64,000 nucleotides of DNA from NCBI GenBank assembly GCA_038380435.1, contig JAWZYU010000005.1, forward strand, positions 34,928,001-34,992,000, in the 5' to 3' direction. A program made the translations under genes and the position numbers. Of this stretch, positions 21,951 through 32,890 are shown piece by piece. Origin of the DNA: Ryuthela nishihirai. Taxonomy: Eukaryota; Arthropoda; Arachnida; Araneae; Heptathelidae. How positions within the stretch are numbered: position 1 is the stretch's first letter; each line of letters opens with the position of its first letter. The notes beneath the pieces are model-generated. The model was not told the origin of the DNA, ran no database searches, and saw nothing but the letters and a program-made list of their open reading frames with translations.

Positions 21951-22914
21951 ATTGCTTTTCCTTGATTTAAGCATCTTTGGTACAATGAATTTTATCAAGA
22001 GATTTTCATTGGAATTGATATCAGTTTATCAGTATCATTCACCTCTCTATCAATATTTTAAATTTTAAATGCTTCCTATAGAATATTAAAAGTTATTTTA
22101 TTTCTTATTTTGATATAAAACGTTGATTGAAGTTTGTGATTACCTAAGGATCGGCAGCACTGAACTCGAAATTTGTTTGTTAATATATATCTTTACATAT
22201 AACTCCAACAGAATGCAATCAAATATTTACGAAGAAGTATCAAGAGAAAAAATGTTAGATAATTAAATTTATGGCTCATTTTAATGTGTACAGTATAGGG
22301 AAATACCTATTTTCAATTGTGAATCAGATCGACTACGTGATTTTTGCGAGCTGTTTTAGTTATGTATATACATTTAACTTCCTAATAATTTCGGATCGTC
22401 TGAACTGGTTTAATCTAATTCGCGTCAAGATTTAATTGAGTAAAATGAAATCTTAAAACAATCTCTTTGGCAAATTATCTCACAGTATTTCAGTCAAAAA
22501 CCTTAAATGAAATAAACAGGCTTGTCTTAAGCGATTTTGCTGTGATCGTGATAGCTGTGTCAAAATTTTAAACATTTGCGAAACAAACTTTTTAGAAATG
22601 TGCAAACCAAGAATTTTAAACATTTGAGAAAGAAGATTTTTAGACCATGCGAAATAAGAATTTTAAACAATACAGGACAAGACTTTTGCCTTGATCTCAG
22701 AAAATATTTAGAAATAGCAAATTTTGTCATGAAGATGTTTTTTAATCTATTTTCTTTAAAGTTAATATTTCAGCAAACACAGATGATTTAAAAATGAAAT
22801 GCTTTAATGTTCACGAATCAGAAATTATTTGCCATCATGAAGAAAATGCATGCGTGTAAGTAAATCATGTTTGTGTGAGCACAGATATAGTAAATGAAAG
22901 TCACATGTGTAAAC
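21951..22914. other. AT-rich DNA downstream of the homeobox gene
   Basis: No gene was recognised. At 22560-22680 TTTTAAACATTTGCGAAA and TTTTAAACATTTGAGAAA are short local direct repeats. Confidence 0.45.
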
Positions 22915-22920
22915 TTTATT
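22915..22920 (-). promoter_or_regulatory. Candidate poly(A) signal of the homeobox gene
   Basis: The minus strand reads AATAAA about 280 nt after the stop codon at 23197. A canonical hexamer at this distance is plausible for a short 3' UTR, but others further left cannot be excluded. Confidence 0.35.
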
Positions 22921-23196
22921 TTTCGAACCTCACATTTCTGATTCCTTTCGGTAGTTTCATGTACAGCCAGGGAGGCAAAAAAAAAAGAATCATTGCAAAC
23001 TCTGTCCCTTCGCTCTTTTCTGCGTTTTTAAAGATAGACACTGGTATCAATAATGTATTTCACTGTGTCCAGCACATGTAATTGTCAATAAGTCAAAGGA
23101 TTGCTTTCTGTCACATTCCTCACCATACGGTAACACTTCTTTTTAACTTCTCTAAGCACTAAGCATCACTAGTCACTAAATTGAATGCACAGTTAT

Positions 23197-23853
23197 TCAA
23201 GAAGATGATTCAGGCCTTGAAGAAGCTGGGGATGACGCCCTCTCTAATCCATGCTCTCGCGCTTTCAGACGAAGAATGTCCAGACTGGATCGACCAGATT
23301 CGATCTTCCCCGTTGCGCTTAGCCCCAAGAAAGGCGAAGGAGCAGATCCCACACTCTGGAGAGGACTGCCGATGCAGGAAGAGAGGAGGCCTGCCTTGCT
23401 CAAGACCGGAGGCGGAGGAGGTGGTGGTGGATGCGTGATGCCGTGAGGCAGTCCGGAAGAGGAGGCAGAGACGCCCGCGGAACTGAGCATGTAAACGGAG
23501 AGGAGAGCAGAGCTGAGGGGAGTGACAGCCTTCGGCCAGGACGGTGCATGGCCCACAAGTCCTGTTCCCATCCCAGGGGAGTGGCCGCTGTGGAAGTTCA
23601 GCATGTGACTTAGGCCTAATGGGCCTTGAAAACTCGGTAAACTAGAAGTGGCCATGGGCCACAGGTGGTCTGAAGAGGACAGGCCCATGGAATTGAGGCT
23701 GCCCCCATGTACCTGGGATGATCCCGGGTAAAGGGAAGGCAAATCAGTTCGGGGGCCCATCAGCATGTCCACTCCGGACGGAAGATTTGGACTCTCTCGT
23801 CCCATTGCTTTCTCTCTCTTTCTCCACTTGGCTCTTCGATTCTGGAACCAAAC
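23197..23853 (-). CDS. hbn: Paired-like homeobox protein (homeobrain-like), last coding exon
   Basis: This exon codes 218 residues and a stop. It opens with VWFQNRRAKWRKREKA, the end of a homeodomain (V47 onward, Gln at position 50 as in paired-like proteins). The preceding TTTTCTCTCATCAG on the minus strand is a good 3' splice site, with its AG at 23855-23854. The tail is rich in Ser, Pro, Gly and Leu, has an eight-proline run after GITH, and near the C-terminus carries SSLDILRLKAREH (23251-23289), the OAR motif of aristaless/Otx-like factors. The first part of the homeodomain is at 50836-51140 in matching phase 0. Such proteins are nuclear DNA-binding regulators; homeobrain is expressed in the developing arthropod head and brain. 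The MGRES after the homeodomain and the overall sequence favour hbn over Arx/al or Rx. High GC relative to the flanks fits a real exon. Confidence 0.9.
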   Translation of the reverse strand, partial: VWFQNRRAKWRKREKAMGRESPNLPSGVDMLMGPRTDLPSLYPGSSQVHGGSLNSMGLSSSDHLWPMATSSLPSFQGPLGLSHMLNFHSGHSPGMGTGLVGHAPSWPKAVTPLSSALLSVYMLSSAGVSASSSGLPHGITHPPPPPPPPVLSKAGLLSSCIGSPLQSVGSAPSPFLGLSATGKIESGRSSLDILRLKAREHGLERASSPASSRPESSS

Positions 23854-24077
23854 CTGATGAGAGAAAATGAAAATTGGAGTTACAAAACAACTTTTTTTCG
23901 ACATAGACAGCCAATAAAATATATAATCTATTGGAATGCATCTAAAACATAATAATTCATTAAATGTTTTGATTTGTCTTTCAGCTATTTAGAAAAGAGA
24001 GTGCTAGTGTAGTTTAACAAAAATGCAAAGATAGCTGGGAAATAACTGAGCTCTTCTGATCAATGCTTGTTATTCCC

Positions 24078-24171
24078 AAGATTCATCGATATCAATTTCA
24101 ATCGATGAATCTTGTCGATTTCAACATGAGTCTTAAACTGATTGATATCGATTATCAATCAGTTTAAGACT
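24078..24171. repeat. Two adjacent perfect hairpins in the homeobox intron
   Basis: AAGATTCATCGAT (24078-24090) pairs perfectly with 24101-24113. AGTCTTAAACTGATTGAT (24129-24146) pairs perfectly with 24154-24171 across a 7-nt loop. Both contain ATCGAT/GATATCGAT cores. Confidence 0.85.
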
Positions 24172-24179
24172 TCTTCTTA

Positions 24180-25050
24180 AGCTTAAAATTTAGTTTTAAA
24201 AATTTAAAGCACTCATTACAGAACAAATGATAAAAAAATTGTTTTAAATGCCTCTTGCTTAATTTAATTACTGGAGATATTTTTAAATAAATAAATAAAT
24301 CTATTTAGGTAAAAACAACGGGAAAAAATCAACCGTTATTTAGTTTATTTTTATGCACCTAATATTCTGAACGAACTCAAATGAATATTTAGAAAAGTTC
24401 AGATTTATCACACACTAGACATTTTATGGTAAACTTATAAATTAAATTATTACATATTCCATGTTTTGCCATGTTTGCCATGTTCCTTGTTCGTTCTCAT
24501 TATTGACTTTAAGTAATTCTCTACTATAACTGTAAATTCTGGTTCATGACTATAGTATGAAAGAATTACTATACTGATATAGTTGATTACAAAGTTATTG
24601 TTAAACAAATAAACCGAATATTATACGGAGTAACACCTATAGCTAAGTTTAGCTTGTCTCTGGCTTGCTGATATATTAAAAGCTTTTGTGTCAGTTTTGA
24701 TTAGAGGAATAATGGAGAAAATACTAGTAGAACATTTGTGAAATATTAAATATGTGATGTGAAATACAGACAACTCTTAATCAATGACAGTGAAACAGAC
24801 AGAACTTCAGGTCAGAAACTTAGGCCTTAAACTGACAATTTCTAAAATAGCTAGTCATAAAGGGAATTATAAAGCTTTTTCCGCTGTAAAAAAATAAAGA
24901 GAAATTTAAAACCTTGTAGTAAAGGAATACTTGATTCACAGAACATATACTAATATACTAGAATTGGAACGGTAAAAAGAATATTATAATGACCTCTGAG
25001 CATAGATGACAAGCAAAAACCTTGCAGCTTTTCACATTTTTTTTTTCATT
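24180..25050. other. Intronic AT-rich DNA, nothing recognised
   Basis: No repeat family or exon-like ORF was recognised. Confidence 0.45.
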
Positions 25051-25052
25051 CG

Positions 25053-25240
25053 CCGTCCCGTGGCAGAGTGGTTACGTGCTTGACTACTGATCAAAGGGAC
25101 CAGGATTCGCGCTCTGGATAAGGCATGGATGCTTGTATTTTCTGCTGAGGTCTCGCCTTTCTCACACATCTTTCCTATGGTATATTAAACTGTGAGACCT
25201 CTACTGAAAACAGCTGCTTGACAAGGTATTTATTTTTATT
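25053..25240 (+). mobile_element. SINE-B, diverged
   Basis: The sense copy is GCCGTCCCGTGGCAGAGTGG, then ATAAGGCATGGATGC, TTTCTGCTGAGGTCTCGCC and AACAGCTGCTTGACAAGGTA followed by a T/A-rich tail. Several internal deletions and substitutions place it among the older copies. Confidence 0.85.
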
Positions 25241-25249
25241 TGTACTAAA

Positions 25250-26100
25250 GCAAATAACAATGAGAAATAGATTGTCTTTTATATACGAAACAGACGAGCA
25301 TTTGATTCTGAAAAATAAATTAACAGGAATGTGAAGAAGAAGAATATTTAGCCCTAATTTTGAAGCATTATTAACTTATTCATGAAGTCATTTAGTCTTA
25401 ATTTTGAAGCAGCTTATCAGGTTAAGGCAATCCAACAAAATGATTGGTAGCAAAAAAAGTGAACTAGTAGGCGCTAACCACCTGCCCATTGTTACCATTA
25501 TAACCAGCTCTGTAATTGTTCACCTTTAATTCCACTACAATTATATCATAAATCTGGGACAATATTAATATAAGTAACAAAATGAAAATATTATTTATTA
25601 TCAATAAAACATTCATGTGGCCTGCACATATATGGAATTCTGATCATCCAGCCAGCTCAAAAGGATTTCTCATTCTATGGTCCACTATTGAAGAATTTGA
25701 ACGCCCTGGCTTAAGCGTTTAAGTACAGTTTGTCGTAATATTTTGCCAACAGAGTGTATATGATCTCGAAAATATTTTCAATTCAGATCTTGTGAAACCT
25801 GTCTGAGGTATTCTTACACAATACGTAATTTTTGAACATCCAACGCGAACAAACTTCTTGCACAACAATATTCACAGCATGTAATTTCCTCTATACTTTC
25901 TTGTATATCTCCCTAATTACCGCAAGCATAAGCAAAAGAGCATCATACCATTCAGCAAAACGTTTCTGAGAAATCTCCCATAACTAGGGACGAGATAAGA
26001 ACAAATGGATTAAAAATACAAGTCGACCATTAGAAATATAATAATTTCATCTTGAAATCGAGCTTCAAAGAAGAAAAAGAATGAACTGACTCAATAATTC
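25250..26100. other. Intronic AT-rich DNA, nothing recognised
   Basis: No gene was recognised. 25395-25420 repeats a short TTAGTCTTAATTTTGAAGCA motif also at about 25350. Confidence 0.45.
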
Positions 26101-26960
26101 TCTTCCCTTTCATTTCGTCCCTGCATCATCGCGCGCTCACTCATGATACGAACAAACAGCGGGCGTCGCGGTTATTTCGATTATCCGTTGTCGTCTCGAG
26201 CCGGTTTTCCTGCGCATGCTAATTTCTCCCCTCTCCGTCGGTCGACTTCTGTGTTTCGCAAATTGCTCGCAATTGGTTTTCCTCGATTTGCGTTTAAATA
26301 AAACCTCTCCTTGCCGGTCTCTGACGATCTAATTTTTGCGCCATAATTGATTTTTCAAATATCCCTAACGAGGAGACGGTCGCCGCCAGAGTTGGGAAAC
26401 GATCTAGAGATGAGGGTGAAAGGAGGATGAAGAGCGACACGCGGGATGCCGTCGAGTCACGGGGAGGAACACCGGGAGACAGAAAGATAGAGTCGAGAGA
26501 TTGAGCCGTTGTTGACAGACGCACACCAAATTACCGCAGCTTCCTGACGCCCTGGGCGGTCGCCGAGTAGTGCTCTCGACACAGGACTCAGCCAAATCAT
26601 TTAATCCCCGGCATTTTTCGGGAAATCCTTGTAATGAAAACTCGAAAACTGCCGCAATTTCCTCGCACGTAATTCGTCCATTTGGTCTAATGGAGAACAA
26701 TGAGAGATGATTAGAGGCAGGGGAAGAAAGGACATAGCGCGGCAGGACATCAGCAGAGAGAGAGAGGGAGAGCTGGCCATAGAACTAAGAGTAGAGACTG
26801 GAGCATCATCCACGAACCTGTTTAGCAGTCCCTTTTCTCTCTGCTGCAGGCCGCCTCGTAAATGGTCGACCGCTCAGACCCGTTTCCGGCCCTGAATAAG
26901 GCCTAATTGACTACAATTAGTTGATTCAGTAGTTGGAATTGACGAAAATGCTCTCCTCGC
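26100..26960. promoter_or_regulatory. Candidate intronic enhancer (repeat-poor, GC-richer block)
   Basis: About 860 bp in the homeobox intron lacks any of the window's repeat families and is clearly richer in G+C and CpG than its surroundings. It contains homeodomain-type core sites, including CTAATTGACTACAATTAG at about 26904-26921 (two inverted TAATTG cores), ATAATTGATTTTTC at 26343 and CTAATTTTTGC at 26329. No conserved protein reading was recognised in any frame. The function is inference from composition and location. Confidence 0.4.
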
Positions 26961-27214
26961 TCTCTCTCTTCCCATCTGCCTACCAGTGGTTGCTGTCGTG
27001 CACTTATATGAATGTGCATAGAACGCCAGAAATGACGTGTGTTGAAAGAGAGATAATGCAGCCATTAGTATTGGACAGGAGATAAGGCAGCTGCATAACT
27101 GAAAAGCAAGCTTTACTGATGGGTGTACAGCTTGAAATATGGGGAGCGAGGAAGTCAAATTTGATGTGCTTTACATAATGTTCGTTAGGATTTACTTGCT
27201 CCATTGCATGAAAC

Positions 27215-27426
27215 GATCTCCTATCTATAAAAAAATAAGGGGGGCGGGCAGTCAAGAGGGTAGATTGACATTGCAGTAGTATAACATTTCCCTTCCGTTT
27301 TCAAGGTCTTGAAAAAATATCTTTGAAAATGAATTAAATATGTACAAGTTTAATATTTTTTGCCTCCATTTTCGTCACTAACATTATTATCCTCCTTGCC
27401 ACACTTCTCTTAGATCCTGTCCTGCA
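27215..27426 (+). repeat. Family F element
   Basis: It starts ATCTATAAAAAAATAAGGGG with a G-rich GGGCGGGCAGTCAAGAG, contains TTTCCCTTCCGTTTTCAAGG and TTTAATATTTTTTGCCTCC, and ends TTAGATCCTGTCCTG. The internal order matches 38200-38476 and 48973-49225. Confidence 0.65.
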
Positions 27427-27451
27427 TTCAATATTTGTATCATTGAAAAGA

Positions 27452-27836
27452 GTTGGGTTGTTTTATCTCTGAGCGGCACTTTTTTTGCACACCATGGGCT
27501 AAATGGCCAGGTCACATGGACCCCGAAGGCTCAGAGAAGGTTGGGGGAGGGGACCCACTGGAACAACTGTTGGGAGACAGATGGTAGCCTCCCGTCAAGG
27601 CAATCCAGCGTGTTCTTTAACGAGCAAAGGGTATGGCTCTCCCGCACACGGAGCCACGGCTTAACGACCCATCCGACGGACGGCGACCTTTCCAAGCCCA
27701 TTGGTGTCCCCTACTGACCGTGGGCAGGGCGGGGAATTTTGCGGAGATAAATCTCAACGCTGACCCAGCTGGGACTGGAACCTGGGAACTACAGATTACG
27801 AGCCTGGCGCGCTACCGACTGAGCCACCCCCGCCCC
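27452..27836 (-). mobile_element. SINE-A, complete, with 12-bp target duplication
   Basis: The antisense copy is flanked by TCATTGAAAAGA at 27440-27451 and 27837-27848. Its sequence is close to the copy at 16936-17318. Confidence 0.95.
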
Positions 27837-27848
27837 TCATTGAAAAGA

Positions 27849-28391
27849 CTGATTGAAGTAATTTAGATGTGGTGAAAAAGAATGGGAGAAAAACATACGT
27901 TCAAAGAGCTCGTTTGTAAGTTTAATTACGAAAACAGATTTATTTTCGAGTAGATGTAACTAGGCTGTGGCCAATATAGCTAAGACTGTAGGGGGTCACG
28001 ACAGGCGACAACTCACATTTACTGTAAATTTCCAAGCATCATCGTCATTTTATACATATATATATAAATATGTATTTGTATAAATCGCAAATACAAAGAA
28101 ATATGTATCTCATACGAGTTTAATTCATTGGAAGTGATTTATTTCAACACACAGATTTTTATGATGTCATTAACGATATTGCCAATAAAAACCACAAAGG
28201 GAAACTCGAAAAAAATAAAATATATATATTCTTTTTAGTTCAATGATTTATTTCACAGATGTTCTGTGCTGCATACTATTACTTTAAAAGGTTTTTTTCT
28301 TCTATAAAAACCATGCATTTTTCATTTTAAAAGTCAATATTTTAACTATAAAAGGCGCATTCCAGATTTTTTGCCATGAACCCTGTATCAA
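27849..28391. other. Intronic spacer, nothing recognised
   Basis: AT-rich, with a TATA/ATAT stretch at 28054-28075. No gene was seen. Confidence 0.45.
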
Positions 28392-28742
28392 ATAATAATA
28401 AATAATAAAATAAATAAATACCCCCTCAAGCAGCTGCTTGCCACAGAGGTCTGACAGGAGCCTGTCAGTTTATATGCCACAGTAGAAGATCTGAGAGGAT
28501 GGCAGGACCTCAGCAGAAAAACGATACAAATACTGGTTCTAAAGGATGAAAACATTTCTATAAAGGTTTGTTTATTTTCCGTGGAGATGTGACAGTATTT
28601 TGCCTTATATTTGGTCATTGATAAGGCCTGTGAGATGGATTTTAGCAATAATAACAGAAATATACATGCCTCGTTCCAGGATTCGAGCCAAGGTTTACTC
28701 TGAAATAAAACACTTTAGGTACTAGGCCACAGTGACTGGCAG
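28392..28742 (-). mobile_element. SINE-B split by a 130-bp insertion
   Basis: The antisense 3' part (28392-28529) ends in the GCAGAAAAACGATACA region. The tRNA-head part resumes at ATACATGCCTCGTTCC (28661) with box B complement GATTCGAGCC. The intervening segment (about 28530-28658) resembles nothing else here and is likely a later insertion. Confidence 0.8.
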
Positions 28743-29287
28743 ACGAAATAAAATCTTATACAATTCTGGTAACTGAAAATAAATAAGAGAAGCTCTCTGC
28801 TTTCTGTAGAGTTCTCAGTCTTGGGCCACAATCAAGGTTTTCCCTTTTTAGAACGAAATAAGGTTGAAACTACCTTATTTCTGTATATCAGTTGAATTCA
28901 CCTGATTTTGTTTGATTTAGGAAATGTTTTGTGTTAGATTTAAAATCTGAATATCCGTCTCGATCTGGAACTTTCATTTCAGATAGTTTAGGTGCAAAAT
29001 GAGGAAATTCGATTTAAAAGACCGAAGAAGTGAAACCGTTTTAAAATAAACAGAATACTGTATATTAAAAAGATGGACATCACTGCTATCGAACGATTTA
29101 TAATAGTAGCATACATTAGCAATATGATGAGCTTTTTGAAAAACGCGAAATCTTAGTGATCTGAAAAACTTGAAAAAAAATAAATACAGGTTTGTGAAAT
29201 TATCAGGAAATTACAATTAGATTTCGAGTTTTAGATGGCGTACTACAGAACCGTTGCCAAAACCAAATTCTACTTATTTAGAATTAA
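28743..29287. other. Intronic AT-rich DNA, nothing recognised
   Basis: No gene or repeat family was recognised. Confidence 0.45.
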
Positions 29288-29505
29288 AATGGCGTATGGT
29301 CGAATGGTTAGCGCGCTTGGCAACTGATCTAAGGGACCTGGGTTCGAGCACCGGGTAAGGCATGGATGTATGTATCGTTTTTCTGCTGAGGTCCTGCCAT
29401 CCTCTCAGACCTTCTACTATGGCATATAAACTGACAGGCTCCTGTCAGACCTCTGTGGCAAGCAGCTGCTTGAGGGGGTATTTATTTATTTTATTTATAA
29501 TTAAG
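29288..29505 (+). mobile_element. SINE-B
   Basis: The sense copy has tRNA-like head ATGGTCGAATGGTTAGCGCG, box B GGTTCGAGCACC, then the conserved CTGCTGAGGTCCTGCCATCC and AAGCAGCTGCTTGAGGGGG blocks and a TATTTATT tail. Confidence 0.9.
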
Positions 29506-29763
29506 AATATGATTGTATTAAATTCTATATTTGTTGTATGGTATGTCGAGAGGATTATTATCTGTGAATGCTGAAACCATTAAAATATATACACAATCCT
29601 GTTGTCTGGTTCTTTCAAAACATGCAGAAATTTGATAATGTAGCGGATTACTATGGTAGGTCTAAATTTTCAGTTAAGAAAGCTTTATGTAAGTACTACT
29701 CACTTAAAAAGATCGTGGCTGAAGATTGTCTTGAAAGAACATCTGATATCTCAATTATATATG

Positions 29764-30439
29764 TATATGTTACCGCTAAAGTGCAGAAATCAGTTATTCT
29801 ACAGATTATCTAGGTATTGTGCAGATTAACTTGGGTGATCCGTTAACGTGCGGAAAATTGTTTCATTTCTCAAATTACCTAGGTAATCTGCAAATTACCT
29901 GGATAATCTGCACATTACCTACTAGGCACTCGTTAAAGTGAAAATAAGATCTTTGCTGGAACAACAGGAACGTTTCTGTACGCTTAAATTAACATAATGT
30001 TATTTATCTAGTGTCCGAGAGTAGAGTTGAAACCAGGGTCATCCGAGAGTAGAGTTGAAACCATGAATCAGTCGTCCGAATTATAAAAAAACGCCCCAAA
30101 ATGAGCAGGCCAAGTGAGAACGAATCATTTTAATGATTCGTTATCAAGAATGAATCACTTTACCGATTCGTTCTCACTTGGCCTCCGCTCATGCGGGGCG
30201 TTTTTTATAATGCGGATGATTGAATCACGTGACACGAAGATTCATATTCAAGAGATTCACCACTATGAGAGAAACAAACTTTTGAACTTTAACGATACGG
30301 AAGCCCTTAATGTGCACATTACTTAGGTAAAATGCGGAAAACTCTTGATTCCGCACGTTAACGGAGCAAATCAGTTAATCTGCAGATTAGCTAGGTAATG
30401 TGCACATTAACGGCTTTCGAGCTTTAGCGGTAACATATA
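29764..30439. mobile_element. Non-autonomous DNA transposon with subterminal repeats
   Basis: The terminal inverted repeats are TATATGTTACCGCTAAAG (29764-29781) and its perfect complement at 30422-30439. Inside, GGTAATSTGCAMATTA-like motifs occur repeatedly near both ends (29870-29930 and 30305-30415). The centre is an imperfect palindrome (about 30077-30210, arms ACGCCCC...GGCCAAGTGAGAACGA). Two copies of TCCGAGAGTAGAGTTGAAAC lie at 30016 and 30046. No transposase ORF is present, and the superfamily was not determined. Confidence 0.7.
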
Positions 30440-30775
30440 TAAGTTGTACGAAAAGTTGAACAGTGTGCTGTCATAACTCTTGGCAGCTCTCCAAATATCA
30501 CAGTTGTTGATGATGAACAACAACGGCTCACTGTTGGGAAGAACTTAATTATCACACAACCTGTTGAAACAGTTTTAACTCTTTTGGAAACCGATTTCAA
30601 GCCTTCAAAATAACTCAAATACTTAGCCTCTCATTCCCAAATTTAGACTACGGGGTTTTCCTTGTATCACTTCCTGTGACGTTTAAAAAAATCAAGTTCC
30701 TGCCTATTAGAGAACGTGATTCAGAAATTCGAATCGTTTTTACCCCCGTTTTAAAAGTTGAATAATTGTGAAGAT

Positions 30776-30968
30776 TATCCCTTAACACTTGTTGAAGAAT
30801 TTTGCCCTAACACTTGTTGAAGAATTTTGCCCTAACACTTTTGAAGAATTTTGCTCTTAACACCTATTGAAGAATTTTGCTCTTAACACCTATTGAAGAA
30901 TTTTGCTCTTAACACCTATTGAAGAATTTTGCCCTTAACACTTATTGAAGAATTTTGCCCTTAACACA
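30776..30968 (+). repeat. 26-bp minisatellite, about seven units
   Basis: The unit is CCTTAACACYTATTGAAGAATTTTGC with a period of 26 bp (for example 30855 and 30881). The first copies lack one or two bases. Confidence 0.95.
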
Positions 30969-31878
30969 AGTGGCTCACTGTTCGATGTCAAGCAAAAAAT
31001 AAAATCTCCGACTGATAATACTGCCACATTTATATACAAGGACCACAAAAAAATATTTTTTTTAATAATCCATGTTTCTGCTTAACGTGCCTTAACTGGC
31101 TTAACGTGCCTTAGCTAGCGACTGTTCCAGCAAGGCAAACTTTGTATTAAATCTAACTGAAACAGTGGTCAGCAGTGACTTCGGTCTTAGTACGACATGT
31201 CCTTGTTTGAAAAGACCTGTAAAGGCTAGGAATAGTTTCTTGGCTTCTACTCTGTCCTATACGTTTCAAAAGAAAAATAATTTCTGTTAACAATTATTTG
31301 ATCATTTTGCAACTGCCCACCTAATTCACTGTCCGGTTTCAATTTTCTCCTATGAGTATTCCCTTTGAATTTCTAATCCAATTCGCTACCTATGATAAAA
31401 TTCGGGTTCTAAACAACTTTTATTTATCCAATTCATTGGTAGAGAGGTCTTAAGACATCCGTTCAGGAAAGTGCAAATCGTAATATTTCATTAATACGTT
31501 TTCCAACCCCAAAAATAATTTTTAATTTATCTTTAAAAAACAAAAAAAGGGTTGAATGTCTACAGGTGGACGGGTAGAGAGACAACAAAGTAAAAACATT
31601 GCTTTTTTCCCCTCCAAATACTAACTAATAAAAAGTAAGATTTGTTGCGACTTATTTCAGTAATAATGAAGAATGAAGCACAACAGCTTCTGTAGTTCTA
31701 CATTTCACAGAACAACAATCAATAAAAGGATGTAAGATCGATATTTTTTCTAGGATTCATATTTTTCCATGTGTTCCAAATATTCAACGAATAATAATAA
31801 ATATAATGTAACAACAATAATCGCTACAATAGAGGCTGTTCCCCTTTTAGACATTGTTTCTCCTAATGCTATCCAATG

Positions 31879-31889
<11 letters not shown>
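30969..31889. other. Intronic AT-rich DNA, nothing recognised
   Basis: Only a short local repeat (GGCTTAACGTGCCTTA-like, about 31081-31115) was noted. Confidence 0.45.
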
Positions 31890-31910
<21 letters not shown>

Positions 31911-32024
31911 ATACCCCCCCCCCCCTCAAGCAGCTGCTTGCCACAGAGGTCTGACAGGAGCTTGTTAGTTTATATGCCACAGTAGAAGGTCTGAGAGGAT
32001 GGCAGGACCTCAGCAAAAAACCTT
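31890..32024 (-). mobile_element. SINE-B, 5' truncated
   Basis: It is antisense, with a C13 run replacing the usual CCCCCT and ending at GGACCTCAGCAAAAAACC. The tRNA head is absent. Confidence 0.85.
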
Positions 32025-32136
32025 AATTAATAACTTTCCGAATTCGTTAGTAAACGTTAAAAAATGGTATATAATTAAAAGAACAAACTGTATTATGTTC
32101 TGATCATTTCCACAGAATATTGCGATCACTTGAGAA

Positions 32137-32262
32137 ATGAATAAATAAATAAATAAATAAAAATAAATAAATACCCCCTCAACCAGCTGCTTCCCACAGA
32201 GGCCTGACAGGAAGCTGTCAGTTTACATGCCAAAGGTTGAAGATCTGAGAGGATGGCAGGAA
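32137..32262 (-). mobile_element. SINE-B, 5' truncated
   Basis: It is antisense, with an AAATAAAT tail, then CCCCCTCAACCAGCTGCTTC, and stops after GAGAGGATGGCAGG. The head is missing. Confidence 0.85.
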
Positions 32263-32358
32263 GAGAAAAAATAACCAATGGTGGTATAGTTGGAATTCGC
32301 ATCCACCAAAATCAAGATTAACTTTGATCGACCATCTTCGCCCATTATTGAGTGAGCG

Positions 32359-32720
32359 GCACTTTTTTGCACACCATGGGCTAAATGGCCAGGCCACGTG
32401 GACCCCGATAGTTCAGAGAAGGTTGGGGGAGGAGATCCACAGGAACAGCTGTTGGGAGACAGATGGTAACCTCCCATCAAGGCCATCCAGCGTGTTCTTT
32501 AACGTGCACAGAGTATGGTTCTCCCGTATACGGAGCCACGGCTTAACGTCCCATCCGACGGACAGCGGTCTTTCCAAGCCCCATACGTGTCCCCTACTGA
32601 CCGTGGGTAGGACGGGAAATTTTGCGGAGATAAATTTCAACGCTGACCCAGCTGGGACCCGAACCTAGGAACTACAGATTATGAGCCTGGAGCGCTACCG
32701 ACTGAGCCCCCCCCCGCCCC
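32359..32720 (-). mobile_element. SINE-A, 3' truncated, with 13-bp target duplication
   Basis: The antisense copy begins within GAGCGGCAC, so the AACCCAACCC end is missing. It is flanked by TATTGAGTGAGCG at 32346-32358 and 32721-32733. Confidence 0.85.
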
Positions 32721-32756
32721 TATTGAGTGAGCGACCCAATCATTATGTTATTTATT

Positions 32757-32890
32757 ACTAGCTGAATTGTTTTCACCGCTGCCCGGGTATTACTTATAAG
32801 ATGCAAACTATATATTCTGATTTTTACAACACTAAAGGTTGGTTTTGTGAGTACGACCCCTGACCCAACCACAACCCCTTAGTGCAGATT
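32757..32890 (+). repeat. Family J repeat fragment
   Basis: CTAGCTGAATTGTTTTCACC, then GCTGCCCGGGTATTAC, CACTAAAGGT and GTACGACCCCTGACCC match the blocks at 60885-60990 in the same order. Confidence 0.6.

Noticed and set aside
23181..23613. Plus-strand ORFs opposite the last homeobox exon
   Set aside because: They are shadows of the minus-strand coding sequence, which has a homeodomain and an OAR motif.
26294..26895. Overlapping ORFs in the GC-richer intronic block as an extra exon
   Set aside because: No recognisable domain, no frame stands out, and no convincing pair of splice sites was found. The higher GC alone explains the open frames.
30776..30968. CRISPR-like array
   Set aside because: The units are contiguous 26-bp tandem repeats without unique spacers, in eukaryotic intronic DNA.
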